Notes under the pieces: model-generated
Databases searched by the model: none
What the model saw: only the letters and a program-made list of their open reading frames with translations
What the model was told of the DNA's origin: nothing
Part shown: positions 13,361-24,587 of the stretch, piece after piece
Numbering within the stretch: the stretch's first letter is position 1
Layout: each line of letters opens with the position of its first letter
Program-made: the position numbers and the translations under genes
Origin: Pardosa pseudoannulata
Lineage: Eukaryota > Arthropoda > Arachnida > Araneae > Lycosidae
NCBI GenBank assembly: GCA_032207245.1
Contig: CM063509.1
Coordinates: 58,502,563 to 58,566,562, forward strand
DNA length: 64,000 nucleotides
Reading direction: 5' to 3'

Positions 13361-13883
13361 ACCCGTGCTGAAAAATCAATCGTCAGAAAACGTACTAGTA
13401 CGTGTCCCGCATACGTGTTAAAATTGGTACACTATGTAAGTTGATACAAATAACTAGCATGTAAGATACGAGCGTTGAGCACAGAATGTCCAGCATTTCA
13501 TTATCAAGATCGCATTTGATAACTGAACAGGCAACTGAATAAAACATGCCTTCTATAAGTAGTTTCATACGAAATTGAAGCAGAAATATACCAAGGAACA
13601 TCAAAACTGAAAATCGAGAAGCAATGCACATGCAATGGCTATAATTATATGGTTGACGTTACATTAGAAAACATTGATAAGTTGATTATACAGTGGGCTC
13701 CGATTAATGTAATAAGTTTGGACACCGTGATTTTGATACCAATAAACGATATGCATAATTAGATATATTTACCCCCTCTTTAACACGAACTATTTATGTA
13801 CTGTATACTATTTTTTAAAACATAGGAATTGTATATACAATTAAAAAAATTGACTGTTCATTGTTGACCGTCTATAGTTTTTC

Positions 13884-14403
13884 AACTCCTCTTCTTAGCC
13901 CACTCTCCTGTTTCTAATCATGGATGTTGTTGGTGCTTCAACCACATTTGGCGAAATTGGCGAGCTTGCAGCTTACGTGCGTGGCGTGCTTGCAGCGTGG
14001 CGTTTGAAATCTGGCGAGGGGATCGTAACTCAACAAATTGATACATAAACAAAAACAACATTTTGAGGAAAATTTTTATAAAAATTGAATATTTAAAATC
14101 TAATTGAATTAACAAAGAAAACACAAAGGAAACACATAATATTCATACTAAATAGACTGAAACATTCACTTAATCACAAATTAAATAAACTGAGTGTGAT
14201 TTTCATCACAAATTTGTGATTTAGTGTAAATTGTAAAATTAATTTAAAATAAGAGATTTGAAAAATTTTTTTCAATTTTACAACTCCTCATAGTAGGCGG
14301 GATCTCATCCAGCAAGAAACTCTTTGATTTAAAAGAAACTGTATTTTGAGTGGAGGTTGAAGAGGAGTTGTAAAATTGAAAATTTTTTTTCAAATCTCTT
14401 ATT
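13884..14403. repeat. Insertion bracketed by a 67-bp direct duplication
   Basis: The segment between the two copies of the 67-bp repeat is absent from the related element at 39138-39907, which has that sequence once. It ends in the 39-bp-arm hairpin at 14251-14400. It may be an insertion that came with a duplication, or a local tandem duplication later invaded. Confidence 0.55.
14251..14400. repeat. Hairpin with near-perfect 39-bp arms
   Basis: The left arm, 14251-14289, starts AAGAGATTTG and ends CAACTCCTC. The right arm, 14362-14400, is its reverse complement with minor changes. They flank a 72-bp loop. The size and shape fit a foldback MITE nested in the pogo-like element. Confidence 0.8.
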
Positions 14404-14459
14404 AAAACATAGGAATTGTATACACAATTAAAAAATTGACTGCTCATTGTTGACCGTCT

Positions 14460-14600
14460 ATAGTTTTTTCTAAGAATTAAGCTCATTGATAAATTTTTCG
14501 TAATCATAATGAACCTGTCATTAAGATTTAGAATTTCGATCTTTTGTTTTAACGTTAAATCATTTCACTTTATGGCTTTCATATCGACAAGCTGCATGGA
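14460..14600 (-). pseudogene. pogo/Tigger transposase N-terminus, degraded
   Basis: Read on the minus strand, the sequence complementary to about 14535-14570 gives NDLTLKQKIEILN. This is close to the opening of the CENP-B-type helix-turn-helix of pogo/Tigger transposases (usually a variant of LTLKEKxEII). A stop interrupts just before it, and the downstream helix and DDE core are lost. The same motif is present on the minus strand at about 39430-39465 in the sister element. This identifies the family; it does not make protein. Confidence 0.55.
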
Positions 14601-15349
14601 GGCGAGCAAAGCATAAAATGTGATTACGCTCCTTCTCAGTTACGATAAGAGTGTTGCCTTTTGCTTATCTGACAACCACTGAGCACCAACAGGGTGTGCG
14701 CGGATTTCTGAAAAAATATAGGAACGAGTAATTAATACACCACTCCTATGTTCATTTCCTATTTCCCTAGGTAGAAGAAGGAGAATTCTCGAAAATTTGA
14801 ACAACATCGAAGGGAAAGAAAAAAATAGGTTCCTTCTAAATACATTAGAAATATTGCTATGCCAGTTAAAACGAGGTTCGAAAACTGATCCCATTAACCG
14901 ATGTATCGATCACATAAGCCATAATCTTAACATACGAATGAATAGAGAAAACCGGGACCAAGTGGTTTCGATAACAATAAGCGATTCATAACATTAACCG
15001 CGATCACATTAAGCGGAGTCCACTGTAGTAACAAAATGACTGAAGATACATGAAACCAAAATAAGCAGATATTTTTTTTTCAGTTCAGTTCCGGTTTTCA
15101 TTCCAATCAAAATAGCAGGTTTTTTCTGGCTTTCGCTTCAGTTTTGGTTGGGAGCCCTGATTCTAACAATCATATTTAACACATTCATTAACAATGAAAA
15201 ATATACATTAGCAACTTTAAAGTTATGGTTGTTTTATATCCGGAGCAATAATTGATAAATCAAAGCGAAAAACTGAAATATTTCAAGTTTTTAAAATTTC
15301 TTTGGTTCCTCTAAGGCCTCTTGTTTACTCAAGGACTTCATGTCTACGT

Positions 15350-15745
15350 GGCTTAATTTCCTCTCAAAAATAATTCTTATTTGAGGTATAAATACAAATA
15401 ATGTGAGTGGTGTTTTGGTTTGGTTTGGAGTGCTACGGTCAATTTTTTGCAACACGAGGGTTAATAAGACCGGGACCTACAGTTTAAAGCCGATTCCGAA
15501 TGACTACGAATATCCATGCTACTGTGGGATTCGAACCCAAGAACTCCGGTACCGAAGGCTAACAACACCCTAACAAATCGGCCATCGTTCGGCATGGTCT
15601 AATTAAGAGTCTTATCTGCTGACACCTTAGACATTTTCAATTACCATGATTATAATAGCAATGTTAAAAAACTTAAACACACATCATTTTCACTCGGACA
15701 ACAGATTCTGGGGTAATTCAAAGAAGATATGCATAAACATTACAG
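15350..15745. repeat. Local duplication, copy 1 (contains SINE)
   Basis: It matches 16300-16568 on both sides of the SINE: AATAATTCTTATTTGAG and GAGTGGTG before it, TAATTAAGAGTCT, CAACAGATTCTGG and GTAATTCAAA after it. The two copies are about 0.95 kb apart. Where copy 2 has about 66 bp of its own sequence, copy 1 has the SINE. Confidence 0.7.
15414..15593 (-). mobile_element. tRNA-derived SINE
   Basis: This is a full-length copy of the window's main SINE. Read on the minus strand it starts GCCGAACGATGGCCGATT with an RNA polymerase III A-box-like segment, then a B box of the form GGGTTCGAATCCCAC. A body follows, containing CCGGTCTTATTAACC, and the tail ends in CCAAACCAAA repeats. No clear target duplication flanks this copy. 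It has no coding capacity and would need LINE machinery to move. Confidence 0.85.
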
Positions 15746-16299
15746 ATATGCCAACATTCTGGCACTTGTGCCCGGAGCAACAGCCTAGTTTCAAATTTTA
15801 ACATGCAAATTACAGATTACACATAAGTACATATCTTATTGGTTTCTGAATTAAAATTAAATTTAAAATATTTACAGAGTAGTAAATTGTAAAAGGTAAA
15901 TTGAAATTTATGCATTTAAAAATTTATGAGTAGCTTTTTCAGATTTAACTTATCTTTCGGAAAATTGTTTCTTATATCAATATTAACCAAGATTAAAATA
16001 TTTCCATTTTTCTATGATCAGGGACTCTAGAGTGTCTACTCAAATTTGACCTAAATACAGTTTGGTCTTCCACATAGTACTGAAAACTCTAACATGCAGC
16101 ATTACTGTGTGGAAAGAGTAATATTCAGCAGTATTTTTGCAAAACTTTGTATTTAATTGTTCAGTTGTAATCTTTTAGCTGTTTAAAAGCTTTGTTATTT
16201 TCCGGAGTAATCTGAGGAGTTTCCGGAGTTATCAATTTTTCTCATTTTTCCGGCACAACTCCGGAGTAGTTAGCATGTCTGACATTATGTGTATGAGTT

Positions 16300-16568
16300 A
16301 TATTCCTCTCAAATAATTCTTATTTGAGATATAAATTCAAATAATGCGAGTGGTGTGAACTTTTAATAAAAAAACCATTTCTGAAAACTTCGCATTGTAA
16401 AGGGAAAATACATTTAATAGGCTAATTAAGAGTCTCAGCTGCTGTAACTGTACCCATTTTCAATTGCTATTATTATAATAGCGATGTTAACAAAACTTAA
16501 ACAATATCCCTTCATTCAGACAACAGATTCTGGAGTAATTCAAAAAAGATACACAAACACCATGCGTA
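16300..16568. repeat. Local duplication, copy 2 (no SINE)
   Basis: This is the paralogue of 15350-15745 without the SINE. Between GAGTGGTG and CTAATTAAGAGTCT it holds a 66-bp segment absent from copy 1. Confidence 0.7.
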
Positions 16569-16813
16569 TTCTGTCAATTTAATTTTTCAAAAAAGGAAAA
16601 CCCCGAAAAATCAGATTGTAATCAGATACCTTATAAAGTAGTAAGTCAATACATATGTTGACCCATCCGAAGACACATCAGCAACAAACTGAAGACCAGT
16701 AAGCCACGACAGCAACCATAACAGCTAAAAAGTTCCTGCTGACCTACGAGAGTTCAGTCATGGTCCGATTTTAATTTTGTCCAACAAGATAAGGATAAAC
16801 TCTGCAAAGGTTT

Positions 16814-16872
16814 TAGTTTTGGTTTGGAGAGCTACGGTCTACTTTTTGCAGCACGATTGCTAATGAGACCGA
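16814..16872 (-). mobile_element. SINE 3'-tail fragment
   Basis: It contains GGTTTGGAGAGCTACGGTCT and TAATGAGACCG, the tail-proximal part of the SINE. The tRNA-like head is missing. Confidence 0.7.
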
Positions 16873-16981
16873 ATAAATGAGAAAAATTTTGTACTGTTCT
16901 TATGAGTTGTGTGTTATAATATAAACCGAGTTCACGACTGACAAATTTAAAGTTTCCAATATCCACTGATAACCAGCCTGA

Positions 16982-17514
16982 TTGCTGAAATTTTGCTCGT
17001 TTCATACCAAATTTTTGTTCAACACCAATCTAGAGAAACAAGTTGCAGTGAGTTTCTTGATAGGGAAATACTCACTGAATTTTTCTTCCCACGCTTGGTT
17101 GGTTGGTTGGATACACCCCTATGTCCATCACCAGTGTTCCAGCGCTCTGAGGAATAAAAATAAAATTTAACAAACATACTCTTTTCTCGAATACTGATAA
17201 TAAATTACCATTTTACAGCAAGAACAAAAAAAATATGCACTTTACGAATATCACGTTAGACAGCAAAAACATTTTCTAATCGTGTTGGAAACAATTAGCA
17301 GAAAAATGGCTGGGTTGTATAAAATTATTCAAGAAGGAAAGAAAAATAAACTTCCCATTTGTTTTCAAGTTAAAATGTTGTAATTCCGAGAATATCAAAT
17401 TAAGTATTTACAATATGTGATATCTATGATAATGTAATGATTCTATTTAAATGTGTTACTGAAACTGTGACATAGAATAACAATACTTTTGACGGCTTGA
17501 TTGAAGAACAGGGT
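16982..17514. other. Sequence without recognised features
   Basis: A 62-codon plus-strand frame (16982-17170) has no domain that I recognise. No shared repeat was noticed. Confidence 0.35.
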
Positions 17515-17600
17515 GCCCCCGCCAACTTGATGATAAAGCTCTGAGCATGGTAGCCTAACATTTTCTCCTGATCTCGCCGTGTCCAAACAATCTATATTTT
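17515..17600 (-). repeat. Dispersed repeat, inverted partner of 20795-20895
   Basis: The reverse complement contains GATTGTTTGGACACGGCGAG and TCAGGAGAAAATGTTAGGC, which match 20808-20850 almost exactly, followed by a diverged CAAGTTGG segment. The two copies face each other about 3.3 kb apart. Confidence 0.7.
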
Positions 17601-17672
17601 AATTTATATTTATATCCAGCTCTTTTCGTGGAACCCATTTCTTGTATATTAAATGAGCTTAATGCTTAAAAA

Positions 17673-18518
17673 TCCCCTGTATAATAATAGCCTAAGTTGT
17701 CTGTCCGTGAATTTATGAAGCGGTTGTACCTGGAATGGATACAGGAATCCATATTGGATTTTTTATGACTTAGGGTTAGCAAAATTCACAGCCAGTTCGA
17801 AATCCACACCATCACCACTTTTTGAATATTTAATGGTATTATTTCAAGCCTTATTTTCCTCTGTTAAGAGCAGAAGATTAAAATTATCATTTTGGATATC
17901 ACTCATATATACCTCCCAATAATCACTATCAATATTAAAGCCTCTGCTGTCTATTCTATCCCGTTCGAGACCCTCATATACTTTAATTTGGTTTCTTCCC
18001 CATGTGTAAGCATGACACTCTCAGAGTGTCTGCCCTTTTGGTTGTACTTCTCGGGTTGACAGTTCTGTCCTCGACGCTGCCAAACTTTTCTAAATATCTA
18101 ATTTAATATTTTCTGCTTTTTTAAAAAAAATTCTTATTCCTAAAATTGTTTTATTATTTTTAAAGTAAATTTTTACTATTTTTTCAACTTTTTATGATTT
18201 TATTATTTTTATTATATTAAATTCACATATTTTGTACGGATGTCCCTGGCCACATAAACATTTCATGTTTTCTATCCTTAAACTTTCTTCTTGTCTATTT
18301 TTATGTGTCTTTTCACCTTTTAGCTGTTAATTTTCCTGCTCGCCTTCATTTTTGTGTTTATTGAAAGAAATCTCTGGATTAGAGGGCTCGGTCCATGCAA
18401 TCCAGGCCCATACCTACTGGGGTGATATTTTCATTCCTTTACTTCCATTAATTACTGTGGCAAAAAACTGAAGAACTTAATGATAATTTCGATTTAGCTA
18501 AGAAAACTTTGAATTATC
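17673..18518 (+). mobile_element. Helitron-like non-autonomous element, diverged copy
   Basis: It starts TCCCCTGTATAATAATAGCC after an A, like the intact copies at 21919 and 38021. It shares blocks with them: CTGGAATGGATA, TAGGGTTAGCAAAAT, ATCACTCATATATACC and, near 18433-18515, CATTCCTTTACTTCCATTAA. The middle (about 18000-18360) is unrelated to the other copies. The 3' end is lost where the MITE fragment at 18519 begins. Confidence 0.65.
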
Positions 18519-18575
18519 TTTCTAAAGTCGTTTAACGGTTAACCGCTATTAATCACTGTTTAAACGGAGAATGAG
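18519..18575. mobile_element. Family A MITE fragment
   Basis: It contains AAAGTCGTTTAACGGTTAAC and GTTTAAACGGAGAAT, the left half of the palindromic TTAA-type MITE. The right half is missing. Confidence 0.7.
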
Positions 18576-18891
18576 GATTATGTACTACCACGCCACAACT
18601 ACGTGACACAAGCATTTGCTTTTTTTCCACCTGCTCGCTTTCCCATAGAAAAATGTGAATGGTAAACGTTTGGTCGAATTTTTTACCTTAATATTTTACA
18701 TAGCACATAAATAGAAATGGCTTCTTCTATTTTTGATCAACCATTACCAATTTATGATTTTCTTTCGAAAATATTGAAAAGTACATATTGAAAATAAATG
18801 ACGAAAACCAATCACATGGGCAATCCACTGTATCAAAGCTGAGTATTCTTGGAGCAAAGTTATTAAAGTCAAATTTTGTGAAATAGTTTAA

Positions 18892-19453
18892 CCATTTCCG
18901 GTAAAATGACGAGTCTAGCTCGTCATTAGTTTTTCATTCCATACCGCACAATGACGAACTACACTCGTCATGCGATTAAAGTTACTGTTAAATATGATAA
19001 TTTAGTTTAAAATTTCAGTGTACTGAATTTGGCAACACTTTTTCATTGTGAAAAGCACAAGTCACTATTGCATATTGTTTACTTAGAATTTCTTGGTACA
19101 AGTCATTGCCAAATTAATGAGTCAGAATAAAAGAAAACCTACTAAGAAATGCCGTGTGTGTTACAAGAATCAAATTAAAAGTGAGACTACTTGGCGGTGT
19201 AAACAATTAAGAATTCCTTTGCACTTTGTTTTGAAAAGTACCACTAGCTTGAAGACTATTATCTGTATACCTTATTAATGCTTTGATTTGATATTTTCTT
19301 AATTTTACTGTTTCTGATGTTATTTAACACTATGTAAAAAGTGGATTTTAATTAAGAATATGTAAGAATTGTAAAATGAAACAAGTTTTTGAAATAAAAA
19401 TTAAATGGTTATTTCATGCACAGTTTTTCATTATTAAATCATACCGGAAGGGG
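18892..19453 (+). mobile_element. piggyBac-like element, internally deleted
   Basis: TTAA flanks both sides (18888-18891 and 19454-19457), the piggyBac target duplication. The inverted ends read CCATTTCCGGTAAAATGA (left) and CCCCTTCCGGTATGATTT (right, other strand). Close to the left end GACGAGTCTAGCTCGTC forms a small palindrome. At 562 bp it is far shorter than an autonomous element, which needs a transposase of more than 500 codons. What remains of that gene is the C-terminal tail (separate entry). Confidence 0.8.
19093..19278 (+). pseudogene. piggyBac transposase C-terminal zinc-finger remnant
   Basis: The 61-codon frame contains KKCRVCYKNQIKSETTWRC. This resembles the cysteine-rich C-terminal domain of piggyBac transposases, which begins CxVCxK and binds the element ends. 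The expected later cysteines and the terminal CFxxYHT-type motif are changed or out of frame, and the catalytic DDD core is absent. Its position close to the right terminus is where the tail of the gene should lie. It cannot be functional as a transposase. Confidence 0.7.
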
Positions 19454-19857
19454 TTAAATTTCTACAGGTAATCAGCAAATCCTTGTTCCTGTTTCAAGTT
19501 AAAGCAGAATGCAAGAAAATTACCTATAATGTAACTATTACTGTTACAAATGAAAACTAAGTTGCTTGTTGTATTAATCTTATAACATTTTACATAATAT
19601 AACTTATGATGCTTTAATATTTTACCTTTTATTTGTTCTAATTTTACGGTACAGATACATTAAAGACGTGTTTTTATTCGCCAAATTGGGCGTTTTTTTG
19701 GCTGTTATTTCTGACGTCAGTATCTGACACTATAAAAAAGTCAAGATTTTTTTATCGGTCATTGAGTTTTTCTTGAAATTTAGAAAATTTAATTATGGTT
19801 TATTTTTGGTTTTTTTTTTTAAATTTTAAAAAAAGTATCAGATATCCTTATTCCTGA

Positions 19858-20250
19858 AAGAAAAAAAACAAAAAAAAGAAACAGAGAAAACGAAAAGAAA
19901 AAAAGAAAAAAAAAAAAAAAGGGGGTATAAAAGAAAAAAAGGAAAAGGGGGCGTATGGGATAAATGAAAAAATGTCAATCGGAATTGAAACTGAAAGATA
20001 GAAATTTAAAAAAGAATAAAAAAAAAAAAAAAAGATATAAAAAAGAAAAATAAAAAAAAAAATAAAAAAAAGAAAAAAAACAAAAAAAAAAAAAGAAAAA
20101 TCTAAAGATATTAAAAAAAAGAAAAATTAAAAAATAAAAAGAAAAAGATAAGGGAGAAATACAATAAGAAAAAAAAAAAAATAATAAAGAAAGAAAAAAA
20201 AAAATAAATAAAAGAAAAGAAATAATAAAACGAAAAAAAATATTGGCAAA
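19858..20250. repeat. A/G-rich low-complexity tract
   Basis: About 390 bp in which nearly every base is A with scattered G on this strand, including runs of more than ten A. No periodic unit is visible. Confidence 0.9.
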
Positions 20251-20794
20251 AGAAAAGTGAACAAATCAACAGATCAAATTATTAAAATTAAGCCATATTA
20301 AGAATTTCGTTTGGAATTGTCAGAAATCTGTAGCTAGTAAAGTTTGTCGCGCTACCAAGTCGATTCGGGAGGGTTCTTGGTTCAATAGATCTAAATTAAC
20401 AATGGAAGAAGTGCTGCTTTTAACATATATTAAGAAGAGGGAGACTACTTAAGAATCGGGTTTCCCTTGGTAAATTTGGCGAAAATATTGCTGATATTCA
20501 CTAAAACACAAAGGTAAGCCATCCAAACATTGTATTTCTTGCTTTTTCTGGAGACTTTAATTAAAGCACAGTGCGCCACCATAATAGAATTGTATAGTCT
20601 AACTTAAAACGTCTCGAAAACCGTCCATTTATATTTATGGCAATTAATCGCTTAACAGTTTACAAACTCAACAGATCCAAATTATTAAAAATCAGCCATA
20701 GTGAATCATTAATGGTTTGTTATATCTATTTTTTAAGCATTGCGCACGTTTAATATATAAGAAAAGAGTTAAACAAGGATACAAACATATATAT

Positions 20795-20895
20795 TATAAT
20801 ATAGATACAGATTGTTTGGATACGGTGAGATCAGGAGAAAATGTTAGGCGACCATACTTAAACCATTATCGCCAAGTTGGAGGGGTAACCCTCTC
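20795..20895 (+). repeat. Dispersed repeat, inverted partner of 17515-17600
   Basis: It shares GATTGTTTGGATACGGTGAG and CAGGAGAAAATGTTAGGC with the reverse complement of 17515-17600. It runs into a hairpin-forming segment (20876-20952). Confidence 0.7.
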
Positions 20896-20952
20896 ATGTT
20901 AGATAAAAATCTAACATTTGAGGGGGGGGAATCCCTCCTAACATGTTAGATT
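20876..20952. repeat. Compound inverted repeat
   Basis: CTCTCATGTTAGAT pairs with ATCTAACATTTGAG around an AAAA loop (20891-20922). An outer GGAGGGGTAACC and GGAATCCCTCC can extend the fold. A TAACATGTTAGATT follows. Confidence 0.6.
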
Positions 20953-21508
20953 ATTTATAATATTAGTGCTTTTTATAGGAAAAAGTTTAGTTTTGTTAAT
21001 TGATGTGTTTCAAACATGCCATGTGATCGCCACCATGTTTTTTTCCTTTATCTTTCAGGAAATAATCTATAATGTATCTGTTACGATTTTAGTTCAAAAT
21101 ATTCTTTTTTTTTATCAACACTTTGCCTGTCCTGTACACTACATATTATAAACACATCTAATGTTTTATACACTTGTATATCACGTGTGATAAACAATTA
21201 ACAATATTTTAAACATCAGCTAAAATAAAATGTTGAGAGCAAAGGTGGCTATATTCATTTGGAAAGAAATCTTTCCTTTTCAACTTTGTAAGGCATTGTT
21301 ATCATTCAAATTTTGTATAAAGGAACACGATGAAAGCTAATATATTATTGCTTGCATCTCTCTTTTATACTATTAGTACATCCAAAAGCTGCACAAGAGC
21401 GAGGCATTTATGGAAATGATAAAATAAAATTGAGAGCGTATATATGATCAACAGTAAGTAATGGTGTAAACAAATACGTAAAAGAATGCATCACGGAATT
21501 TTCCATAC

Positions 21509-21611
21509 ACTCGATGCTAAACGGCAAATAACTCTCATTGTGGCCCACTATTGGCTGGGGCGACAGGCTAATCAAGGTTAGCCGTTAAACGACTTTGAGA
21601 CCGACCCTTAA
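21509..21611. mobile_element. Family A MITE, partial
   Basis: The right half is well kept (GGTTAGCCGTTAAACGACTT then GAGACCGACCC before TTAA). The left half is truncated. Confidence 0.75.
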
Positions 21612-21727
21612 TATTTTGCTGCACATCTGCCGGTGACAGTTGTTGACGTTTTGGAGAAGTCAAAGTCTGCCTTGAAACATGAAATAACTGACGTCTACCA
21701 GATGTCACAGTATGTCAAAGGATGAAT
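21612..21727. repeat. TGACGTC-rich TTAA-linked repeat, copy 1
   Basis: Just after TTAA it reads TATTTTGCTGC and ends GTATGTCAAAGG. Between lie TTGACGTT and CTGACGTCTACC. Related copies are at 26742-26841 and 27025-27141. It is non-coding. Confidence 0.55.
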
Positions 21728-21918
21728 ATTGATTTCTACCGCTGGATAGAAGCATATCGATAGTCAAAGTATCAGAAATAATTATCTATATTTATATAAA
21801 GTATAAATAAAGATGATCCCATGTGAAAACTAATACAAGTTCGGACACTGGTATCAAATTTATTTTACTTCTTTCCTAAAAGGATCTATTTGTCTACTTT
21901 AGGTACCTAATAACATAA

Positions 21919-22799
21919 TCCCCCTATAATAATAGCCTAAGTTATCTGTCCGTTCGTAATCGAATTTATGAAGCTGCTGGACCTGGAATGGATAGAGGCG
22001 TCCATACTGGATTCTTGTTGAGTTAGAGTTAGCAAAATTCAAAGAGAATTTGAAAACGTTCGAAATTCACCCCTTCCCCTCTTTTTAATCGTTTAACACC
22101 CCTTTATTTCAAGCCCTACTTTCTGCGGTTGAGAGCAGGCGATTAAATTTATCAATTTATCACATAACAGGTAAAATAACATTTTTTTCTACCATTATGG
22201 CGTCATTTCTTTAACCATCTTATTTAATAATTTATTTTAAATTATTTAAACATCGCCTGCATTATTTTCATAAGTTTTATCACCGAACTTAGATTTTACG
22301 TAAATTTTCTTTTATATTTGGATTAAATAATAGGTTAGATACATATGTAATAATTTTCAATTTAATCATCGATTATTTTTTTGTTTCAATGGAAATTTTA
22401 TCAGAAGTATTAACAAATTTTTTTCATGAAAGTTAATAATTATCTAGCGTTTAAGCTATATATCTTTCAAAATTAAGAATGCTCTTTTGTGTGTTTGTTT
22501 TCTATACATAACCACATGGTTTGGTATCGATTCGTTCAGTTTTGGACATCATTCATATATACCGCCAAATAATCATTGTCAGTATTAAAACTTTCTGTCT
22601 ATCCTATCACGTAATATGACAAGATAAATTAAAGTAGGCAACTACCATACGGTCAGTAAAGATGAACAAATTATTCAGCGTGTACTAGATAATTCTCAGC
22701 CAAAAAACAAACCATTTTTTCCCTGCCTTATAGGGTACTTTACAATTCTGGAAAATTAAAAACTGTACTGATCCCGTCATATAACAGGCTATATGCTAA
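21919..22799 (+). mobile_element. Non-autonomous Helitron, full length
   Basis: The element begins TCCCCCTATAATAATAGCC directly after A (21918). It ends in a short imperfect inverted repeat (CCGTCATATAACAGG) followed a few bases later by CTAA and then T (22800). TC at the start, hairpin plus CTRR at the end, and insertion between A and T without target duplication are the hallmarks of Helitrons. It is about 880 bp and shares nearly its whole length with 38021-39072. There is no Rep/helicase gene, so it would depend on an autonomous relative. It keeps the unoccupied version of the SINE site found in the 38-kb copy. Confidence 0.75.
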
Positions 22800-22923
22800 T
22801 GTTCTCTATTAGCATAAAAGCTTTAAGCTCGTTTACAGATAAGGATTTTACAGATAAATTCTCTCAAAGGATCTAAACTGATCTGAGCTGAATTTTATAA
22901 ATGTACTGCAAAATTATTTTACA

Positions 22924-22978
22924 GGCTTTGGTTTAGAGAAGTACGGGTCATTACTTGCAACACGAGGGTTATATAAAA
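22924..22978 (-). mobile_element. SINE 3'-tail fragment
   Basis: It contains CTTTGGTTTAGAGAAGTACG and TTGCAACACGAGGG, matching the SINE tail. The head is absent. Confidence 0.6.
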
Positions 22979-24427
22979 TTGAACGGAGAACTAAATGGTT
23001 TAGAACGGCTGATACGACACAGATAATTACAAATAATTTATAGCAGTAGGCCTTTAACTAGTATACAACTAATGTTTACAGTTAGTCCAGACTTGTTAAA
23101 TTATCATTAAAGTAAACGGATAAATGTGTTTCAATTTGCTTCAAATATAAGCTTTAGGTTTTCTGTCACTTAAGGCATCCGACTATGCTGAGAACTTTTT
23201 ACTTTAAATGTAGTAACTAATTCATGCTTTTACATTTTTAGTCATATTTTTTATTATCATAGAAAAATTGCACTTTAAAAATGTATACCTGGAGAAGTTT
23301 TCATACAATTTTTGAAAAATAAAGAAAATTAAAATGAAAATAGTTTTAAAAGGTCTCTTTTTAATAAATTAATTTTTTTCAATATTTTTCGGTACAACAC
23401 TTTTCTTATACACTGGACCATAGAATCACCTAAAAGCTTAGTTTGATTAGCATTTGGTCCTTCAAAATCATACACATTGAATTTTTAACGAATCTTCATT
23501 ACCTTTATAGCTAACTGAGTGTAACGCCACTAAAAATTATCCTTATTTAATGCTTTTAGGTCATTCTATAGCAGATACTATCAAAAACATTCATAATAAT
23601 TTTCAATAAAATATTTTAAGAAATATTTGAAATATCACATTTGAAGTTTCAACACTTTATTAAAAATACCGTTCTGAAAAAAATTCATTTGAAGTATATC
23701 TCAAAGCATATTTAGATATTAAGTTAAAATACCTGTTGAAAATTCCCCCATACTCCAAAACAAAAACAGATTTAGAAGCCCTAAAGTGAACATTTTACAA
23801 TAGAGGAATAAATAAAATTTTAAAGAAAATGACGCTTTTAAAGTAGTCTGATACCTTAAGAATATCTATTAATGCAGACGTATAAATTTTTGTTAAACAT
23901 GAAACAATGTGGTCTCGTTTAAGCACCAAAGCAGAAAACTAAGGATATAATACATCTACAAAAAATAAATTTGTATAAATCTTGTACAAAATTTTTATAA
24001 ATTTTCTACAAATATTATGAGAAACTGTTAGACCCCTGCTGTCATAATAACGAGCTATATTAATACAAAATAATGCTTTTTTTTAATATTTACGTACTGA
24101 TATACGTTACTAATACGTTATTAATATTACGTTCTGATGCAAAAACAAATTATGTACACCAAATTTTAAAAAAAGTTGCACTAGAGTATAGTTAGTCCAA
24201 GACATGTAATGTTTTCGAATGCAACTTAATCCCGTTTACTTAAAAACTACAATTTTAGAAACTCAAAATTAAAAATTATTATTTTTATTTTTGATCTGGC
24301 TGAAACCATGATAAAAGGACATGACAACTAACCTTGTGTTTTTCGAAACGAAATAACTTAACTTTTGACATTACTTACATTTTTCGTTTGAATTGTAAGC
24401 CATACCTGATAAAATCAGCTACATTAA
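22979..24427. other. AT-rich stretch without recognised features
   Basis: About 1.4 kb in which I see no gene, RNA gene or repeat shared with the rest of the window. Confidence 0.45.
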
Positions 24428-24559
24428 GGGCGGGTCTCACCAAAGTCGTTTAACGGCTAACCGCGATTATCCCATGGCGGCAATCAATGATGGGAAGCAT
24501 TTCTCCGTTAAAACAGATTAGTCGCAGTTAGCCATTAAACGACTGTGGTGAGACCGGTT
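24428..24559. mobile_element. Family A MITE, intact 132-bp copy
   Basis: TTAA lies on both sides (24424-24427, 24560-24563). The ends are inverted over about 40 bp: GGGCGGGTCTCACCAAAGTC on the left, matched by GGTGAGACC at the right. The inner parts, GGCTAACCGCGATTA and AATCGC-like, also pair, so the element can fold on itself. TTAA duplication points to mobilisation by a piggyBac- or Kolobok-type transposase. Confidence 0.85.
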
Positions 24560-24587
24560 TTAAGCCTGTAATCTAACATTTTATTCA

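Larger units (their letters stand above)
13691..15025 (-). mobile_element. pogo/Tigger-like DNA element with internal insertion
   Basis: TA dinucleotides flank the block (13689-13690, 15026-15027). The inverted ends read CAGTGGGCTCCGATTAATGT (left) and CAGTGGACTCCGCTTAATGT (right, other strand). The element at 39138-39907 shares these ends and much of the interior. A transposase start lies on the minus strand (separate entry). A 67-bp segment occurs twice (13817-13883 and 14404-14470), bracketing about 520 bp that the sister element lacks. Confidence 0.75.

Noticed and set aside
19858..20250. A/G-rich tract as a poly(A) tail of a retrocopy
   Set aside because: It is far too long and mixed, and no retrocopy or target duplication was found next to it.
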